Shown here: one piece after another, positions 60,249 through 64,000 of the stretch | Numbering within the stretch: the first letter of the stretch is position 1 | Layout of the letters: each line of letters begins with the position of its first letter | Assembly (NCBI RefSeq): GCF_034521165.1 | Contig: NZ_JAXHMV010000012.1 | Coordinates: forward strand, 129,731-193,730 | Source of the DNA: Thiohalophilus sp. | Lineage (GTDB): Bacteria; Pseudomonadota; Gammaproteobacteria; UBA6429; Thiohalophilaceae | Direction of reading: 5' to 3' | DNA length: 64,000 nt | Translations under genes and position numbers: made by a program | Notes under the pieces: model-generated | What the model was told of the DNA's origin: nothing | What the model saw: the letters and a program-made list of their open reading frames with translations, nothing else | The model's database searches: none

Positions 60249-60896
60249 CAGGCCATTTCCTCCTGTGCTATGCCGTTGGCCCACTGGTAGGCGTCGTCAT
60301 CGAGGCGGGTCCAGCCTTCCTGGCGCGGGCGATAACCGGCGGTGTATTTGCCGAATGCGGCGGCGAGTTGTTCACGTGATGGGGCTTCGTCGTGCAGGGA
60401 CTGCTCGTAGATGAAGGCGTGCAGCTCGAACAGGCGACGGAACCAGCCGGTGATGAATCGCTCGAAAGTTGTCCGTTGCTACTGGTGATGATCGTGGTGA
60501 GTACTCGGCACGTTCGGCGAAGGCGAGGCCAAGGTGATATTCACCAGCAGCATGGGTTGCGGCGATGGTCTTGGGCCCGATGTCACCGTCCACGGTTGTA
60601 CCGATTGCCCGCTGCAGGATCTTGACGGCATCGCCCGGGCGGTGCTGCACCACGGAATCGAACAGGAACAGGCCGAAGGCCGGCGGCAGTTCGCCGCAAC
60701 GGTAGGCGTCCCAGTAGTCGATGCGGTAGAGCTCGGTGGCTTCGTCGACGGTGAGGTTTTTGATGTCGATGCCCGGGTGGGCGCGGCGGCTGATGCCGTA
60801 CTTTGTTTCGCCGCCCGGGTCTTGCGGGTCGTTGACGTAGCCGCCTTCGGTCTTGATGACCCAGGCCATGGCCAGCGGCATGATGTCTTGTGGCAT
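60248..60896 (-). pseudogene. GH108 lysozyme (peptidoglycan hydrolase), frameshifted
   Basis: The start ATG 60896 follows GGGAG by six bases. The N-terminal catalytic domain has the family motif with the acid Glu: WVIKTEGGYVNDPQDPGGETKYGIS. The substrate-side DYWDAYRCGELPPAFGLFLFD and AIGTTVDGDIGPKT are intact. After AERAEY (near 60490) the frame breaks: LTTIITSSNGQ and FERFITGWFRRLFELHAF lie in two further frames, ending ...WANGIAQEEMA with TGA at 60248. It resembles phage endolysins of the Zliou/PG_3 type. Confidence 0.72.
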
Positions 60897-60902
60897 GATT
60901 GT

Positions 60903-61098
60903 CTCCCTGATGGGTGTTACGTGGTAACGGTTGCGGCACTCCTGGCACATGCCCTCGATGAGGGCGGCGTCCCAGTGGCCGCAGGTTTCGCAGTCGCCTG
61001 GCGTGCTGCCCGGCTGTTTCTTGGGAAACGCCGGGCAGGGATGCGCGAGTTAGGCGACTTCGGCGGATGTCGTTTTGTTCGTCGTCAGTCGTCATCGT
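60903..61098 (-). other. Possible small zinc-ribbon gene, frame uncertain
   Basis: ATG at about 61096 overlaps the ParB-like stop and reads MTTDDEQNDIRRSRL. A second frame over the same region encodes CETCGHWDAALIEGMCQEC, a four-cysteine ribbon, and runs into the lysozyme frame without a stop. A single product would need a frameshift, so I leave this unresolved. Confidence 0.35.
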
Positions 61099-62779
61099 CG
61101 CTGTCGGTTTTGCTGAGCTTTTGGCGCGCAAAGCGGATGGCTGCAGGCACGCCAACCAGGTCGCGGTGTTCCAGGGCGAACTGGTCGAGTGCGCCTTCGT
61201 TGCAGGCGTTTTCGAGCTCGGCGAAGGTGCCGGGCTTGATATCCTCCTGATCAAACAGGGCCTTGATTTCGGCTTCGTCGTGTTCGGCCAGGTACTGTTC
61301 GTCGATGCGATAGTCATCGATGCTGATCTTGAAGCGACCCGCAAGATCAACGCGCTGATGCGCCGGCATTTCATGCACGATGTATTTGGCCAGTTCGGCG
61401 AATTGCTCGTCACCTGCATGGAGGAATTGGTCGAGCGAGAGCAGGTTGGATTTGAAGAGGACTTTTTCTACATCCTCGTCATATTCGGGCTCGAAGAGGT
61501 ATCCGCCAAAGTCGATACACTCCTTGTCATCGATGTCGCGGGTGACGCCATCCGGGCAACCTGCTGCAGACCAGGCGATTAGCCCGAAGATAAGCGACGG
61601 ATTACTTGCAACGTGCCGGCCGATGGCGTGAGTCAGCCAGTTATTCAGCAACCGCCCGGCACGTTTGGCGGTGTTTTCTTTTTCGAGAAAGCAGCTCACC
61701 ATAAAGCAGCTGTCTATGATGTCCGGGTCTTCGGTGTCGTCGCCCTCGACGGCCATGTGGCGGTGTTTGCAGCCGTCGCAGGTGCGCACGTCGAAGTCGG
61801 CCCGGACCAGCGGCCGGAAGTCGCGAAAGAACTCCAGCTGATGTTCGTCGACGTTGACGCGGTTGTCGTCGCTGACGGTGATCTCGCGCGGGCCGGCGTC
61901 TTCGCCGGCGTCGGATTCGTACCCACGTTCTTGCCGCTGGTCGCATTCGTGCTGCTGCTCGTTGACGGCCTCGGCCTGCAGGATGGCGTGGCAGGCCTGG
62001 TCGAGACAGAAGGTGGTGTCCTGGTAACCGTTACTGAGTTTGCGCATCTTCTGGCAGCCGGTGGCCACGCATTTTTTGCGATAGTCGAAGTCGGTTTTGT
62101 AGCTGTTCAGGTCGATGTGTTCGCGTGCGAACGTGATGAAGACTTTGCGCTGCAGCTCGGTGGTGGACGGTGCGTCTTCTTCATAGTCGGTCAGCTCTTC
62201 GCGCAGCTCTTCGATCACCGTGTCGCTGGCCATGGCGGGCAGCAGGTATTTGCCGTGCGCGGCGGTCAGCCGGCCGTACCGGATCAGGTCCTGGGCCCAT
62301 TCGGGCAGCTCCAGCAGGCGGATCAGGTTGGATATGTAGGCCCGGCCGAACTGGCCAACGCCGGCCTCCTTGAGCTTCTTTTCGATATCGGCTTGCTTGA
62401 GGCCGTGCACTTTGTTCATGGTGCGCAGCACGCCGGCCCACTCGATGGCGTTGAGGTCTTTGCGCTGGTGGTTTTCTTTGAGCTGGATTAACAGCTTGCT
62501 GAGGCCGTCGACCTTGCGCAGCACGCCGGGGATGGTGCGCTTGTTGGCCAGCTTACTGGCGCGCCAGCGGTTTTCGCCGGCGACCAGGTAGAAGCGGCCT
62601 TCGTCTTCCGGATGCGGGCGCACCACGACAGGCTGGATGACGCCGTCGACTTTGATGGAGGCGGCCAGCTGTTCAAGGTAATCCTCGTCAAAGGTTTTGC
62701 GCGGCTGTTCCGGGTCCGGGTCGATCATCTTGAGCGGGATGTTGCCCAGTTCGCCGGGCTGCAGGTTGAGTTCAGGCAT
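61085..62779 (-). CDS. ParB/Spo0J-domain protein of a phage or plasmid, with cysteine clusters
   Basis: 564 residues. Residues 10-110 form the ParB N-terminal domain (IDPDPEQPRKTFDEDYLEQLAASI, GVIQPVVVRPH, FYLVAGENRWRASKLA), followed by a KorB/ParB-like helix-turn-helix region (LKQADIEKKLKEAGVGQFGRAYISNLIRLLELP). The C-terminal half has Cys pairs (CVATGCQKM, FCLDQACH, CDGCKHRH) and an acidic tail. Such proteins act in partitioning, CTP-dependent DNA binding, or as phage gene regulators. No parA is seen in the window. The frame is intact and overlaps the next gene. Confidence 0.85.
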   Translation of the reverse strand: MPELNLQPGELGNIPLKMIDPDPEQPRKTFDEDYLEQLAASIKVDGVIQPVVVRPHPEDEGRFYLVAGENRWRASKLANKRTIPGVLRKVDGLSKLLIQLKENHQRKDLNAIEWAGVLRTMNKVHGLKQADIEKKLKEAGVGQFGRAYISNLIRLLELPEWAQDLIRYGRLTAAHGKYLLPAMASDTVIEELREELTDYEEDAPSTTELQRKVFITFAREHIDLNSYKTDFDYRKKCVATGCQKMRKLSNGYQDTTFCLDQACHAILQAEAVNEQQHECDQRQERGYESDAGEDAGPREITVSDDNRVNVDEHQLEFFRDFRPLVRADFDVRTCDGCKHRHMAVEGDDTEDPDIIDSCFMVSCFLEKENTAKRAGRLLNNWLTHAIGRHVASNPSLIFGLIAWSAAGCPDGVTRDIDDKECIDFGGYLFEPEYDEDVEKVLFKSNLLSLDQFLHAGDEQFAELAKYIVHEMPAHQRVDLAGRFKISIDDYRIDEQYLAEHDEAEIKALFDQEDIKPGTFAELENACNEGALDQFALEHRDLVGVPAAIRFARQKLSKTDSDDDD

Positions 62780-63008
62780 GGTGTGAGTCTCCGGGTGTTA
62801 ACAGGTTGATGATTTCGCGCTCGGTGGCGCGGCCGCCGCCGGGCAGGGCATACAAGGGTGTGTTGCCGTGCCGGGCGGGTTTGAATACAGCGGGACTGCG
62901 CGCAACGATGTCGACAGCGCGAATAAAGGTGATGCCTTTAATGGTGATGTCGTCACCGCGCAGCTGCTGCAGCTGGTTTGGGTTTAGCAATACGTCGTCA
63001 GGTGACAC
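62772..63008 (-). CDS. Small hypothetical phage protein
   Basis: 78 residues from GTG 63008, which overlaps the previous stop. It reads SPDDVLLNPNQLQQLRGDDITIKG...RHGNTPLYALPGGGRATEREII and has no recognised domain. Its end overlaps the ParB-like start by eight bases, so translation is probably coupled. Confidence 0.6.
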   Translation of the reverse strand: MSPDDVLLNPNQLQQLRGDDITIKGITFIRAVDIVARSPAVFKPARHGNTPLYALPGGGRATEREIINLLTPGDSHHA

Positions 63009-63180
63009 GGTGGCTTTCCTCCTGGGTGATGGTGTCGGTGGGGTCGCCGGCTTCGTAACCGAGTGGCGCGTCGTCGTCTTCGGCGATGCTGACCATGGCG
63101 ATCATGTTGAGCGTGAGCGCGATGACCACCACGCAGCCGATGCCCAGCAGTGCCAGGCCGATGTAGATGGCGTTATCCAT
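62998..63180 (-). CDS. Small single-helix membrane protein of the mobile element
   Basis: 60 residues from ATG 63180: MDNAIYIGLALLGIGCVVVIALTLNM is one membrane helix followed by an acidic tail (AEDDDAPLGYEAGDPTD). Its start overlaps the preceding stop and its end overlaps the next gene. Function unknown. Confidence 0.6.
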   Translation of the reverse strand: MDNAIYIGLALLGIGCVVVIALTLNMIAMVSIAEDDDAPLGYEAGDPTDTITQEESHRVT

Positions 63181-63454
63181 GGCGATGTGTCTCCGCGTAT
63201 TGCCTGGCCGCAGCCAGCGCGTCATTGAAGTCGCCGCCGCTTTCCAGCACGGCGTGGCCGGCGTTGATGGCGAAGACGATGACCGGCACAACCGGCTGCT
63301 CGGCATACTCGCGCATGACGGCCTGGCTGAGCCGGTCTTTCATGTGGTCCATCCGTTCGCGCTCGTTGCGGTAGCGCTTGAGGTTGGTGATGTTCTTCAT
63401 CGCTTCGTAAGCGCGGCGATCGGGTTCAGGTGAGATGTAATGCACATTGCTCAT
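63173..63454 (-). CDS. Small hypothetical protein of the mobile element
   Basis: 93 residues from ATG 63454, charged N-terminal half (ITNLKRYRNERERMDHMKDRLSQAV) and a hydrophobic segment (PVVPVIVFAINAGHAVL). Predicted helical. It is tightly packed with neighbours by overlapping codons. No family recognised. Confidence 0.58.
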   Translation of the reverse strand: MSNVHYISPEPDRRAYEAMKNITNLKRYRNERERMDHMKDRLSQAVMREYAEQPVVPVIVFAINAGHAVLESGGDFNDALAAARQYAETHRHG

Positions 63455-63653
63455 GGCATGATCCTCCATGGGTTGGGTCGGGTTGGTAGTGGTCCAGCAG
63501 TTCGCGGGCTGTGGCAATGCCGCCGCCCAGGAAGACAACGCCGCCCACCCAGCTGGCGGCGACAATGACAAGCTCGCCACGCGCAGAGCGGTAGCCGCTG
63601 CCCAGCTCCGGGCGGCGGGTAAAGTTGCCGGCGGCGTTGATGGCGGCGGTCAT
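63426..63653 (-). CDS. Small hypothetical membrane protein of the mobile element
   Basis: 75 residues from ATG 63653 with a glycine-rich hydrophobic segment (ELVIVAASWVGGVVFLGGGIATA) and two C-terminal cysteines. It starts at ATGA adjacent to the expected end of the upstream gene and overlaps the next gene by 29 bases. Function unknown. Confidence 0.5.
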   Translation of the reverse strand: MTAAINAAGNFTRRPELGSGYRSARGELVIVAASWVGGVVFLGGGIATARELLDHYQPDPTHGGSCHEQCALHLT

Positions 63654-64000
63654 TTCGCCAGCCCTGAAAGTCGATCAGCAGGGTGGCGAGGATGGCGCGG
63701 CGGCGGCGGTCGAGCACCGTGGCGATGTGGCCGAAGGATTCGCAGCCGGCCTTCTTGAGCAGCTTTTCGCCCTCGGCCGCGTTGAAAAAACAGGCCATGG
63801 CAGCGGCAAAGATGGCATCGGCCTGGCTCTTGTTGGGCAAGGCCTTGCGCATCACATCCAGCTTGGGCGTCAGCTGGTGATAGTGGCTGGCCATGCGCGG
63901 CGCGGAGGCCTGGCAGCCAAACAGGCTGGGCCCGGCGATGCCGACACCGTCGATCCAGGCGGCTGTGAAATTGCGGACACACTTTGCGCGGGTGTTTCCT
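63650..64000 (-). CDS. Unidentified phage protein, partial at the window edge and probably frameshifted at its end
   Basis: The frame enters from beyond the window (CVRNFTAAWIDGVGIAGPS...), continues as MASHYHQLTPKLDVMRKALPN (63894), QADAIFAAAMACFFNAAEGEKLLKKAG and ends in LIDFQG. The sequenced frame then overruns to 63451. A one-base shift near 63667 gives LAK and a TGA that overlaps the next ATG (ATGA), which is the expected arrangement. No family recognised. Confidence 0.5.
   Translation of the reverse strand, partial: RKHPRKVCPQFHSRLDRRCRHRRAQPVWLPGLRAAHGQPLSPADAQAGCDAQGLAQQEPGRCHLCRCHGLFFQRGRGRKAAQEGRLRILRPHRHGARPPPPRHPRHPADRLSGLAK

Overview
The window is about 64 kb of chromosome from a gammaproteobacterium. 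Gene order and protein types fit a Chromatiales / Ectothiorhodospiraceae-like sulfur- or C1-associated lineage; this placement is inference from gene content, not a phylogeny. Moderately high GC, dense co-directional operons, the smc-zipA-ligA, trpS-scpA-scpB-rluB and gyrA-serC-pheA-hisC-tyrA-aroA-cmk-rpsA-ihfB-lapAB-pyrF blocks, and the mtaD-ubiG-mupP-yciK neighbourhood are all typical of the class.

Layout. 0-3.6 kb: end of smc, zipA, ligA. 3.8-14.4 kb: a signalling and transport block made of a symporter-fused histidine kinase, a small membrane protein, a stand-alone receiver and a ScfR-type XRE regulator (all minus), divergent from a five-gene branched-chain-amino-acid-type ABC transporter. 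14.4-22.7 kb: a parvulin isomerase, yciI, yciB and a conserved hypothetical (minus), then rnm, yciO, trpS, scpA, scpB, rluB (plus). 23-26 kb: an orphan hypothetical, a diguanylate cyclase and a two-domain periplasmic thioredoxin. 26-35.5 kb (minus): mtaD, ubiG, a four-helix-bundle (IVP/S23) gene, mupP, rmuC, the squalene genes hpnC-hpnD-hpnE, and yciK. 35.8-56.3 kb (plus): mtnA, gyrA, serC, serA, pheA, hisC, tyrA, an O-antigen-ligase-like gene, aroA, cmk, rpsA, ihfB, lapA, lapB, pyrF, a ComEA-like helix-hairpin-helix protein and galU. 57.06 kb: tRNA-Asn, used as the integration site of a mobile element that fills 57.2-64 kb (integrase, HNH protein, SSB, GH108 lysozyme, ParB-like protein, small proteins) and runs off the window. 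Several genes of that element are frameshifted.

The most unusual property is the intergenic DNA. Nearly every large gap holds periodic, palindromic repeats. Many have a strict 7-bp period, but the consensus changes from locus to locus (for example CCTAACG, TTTTGAA, CCAACTG, TAGTTCT, ACCAGGT, NNNCTCG). Arms often face each other as inverted repeats. The arrays abut 3' ends of genes and supply the stop codon and a few C-terminal residues of zipA, ubiG, gyrA, pheA and pyrF. The four-helix-bundle gene between ubiG and mupP is itself bracketed by an inverted copy of heptad sequence, so it is a candidate partner of these repeats. Other repeat classes are a four-copy 161-bp tandem array before lapA, a pair of 204-bp inverted repeats around galU, and 8-bp-period palindromes.

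Functionally the window combines cell division and chromosome condensation (smc, zipA, scpAB), aromatic and serine biosynthesis, methionine salvage (mtaD, mtnA), envelope functions (mupP, lapAB, galU, the ligase-like gene), squalene synthesis and a probable carbon-source-responsive uptake system.
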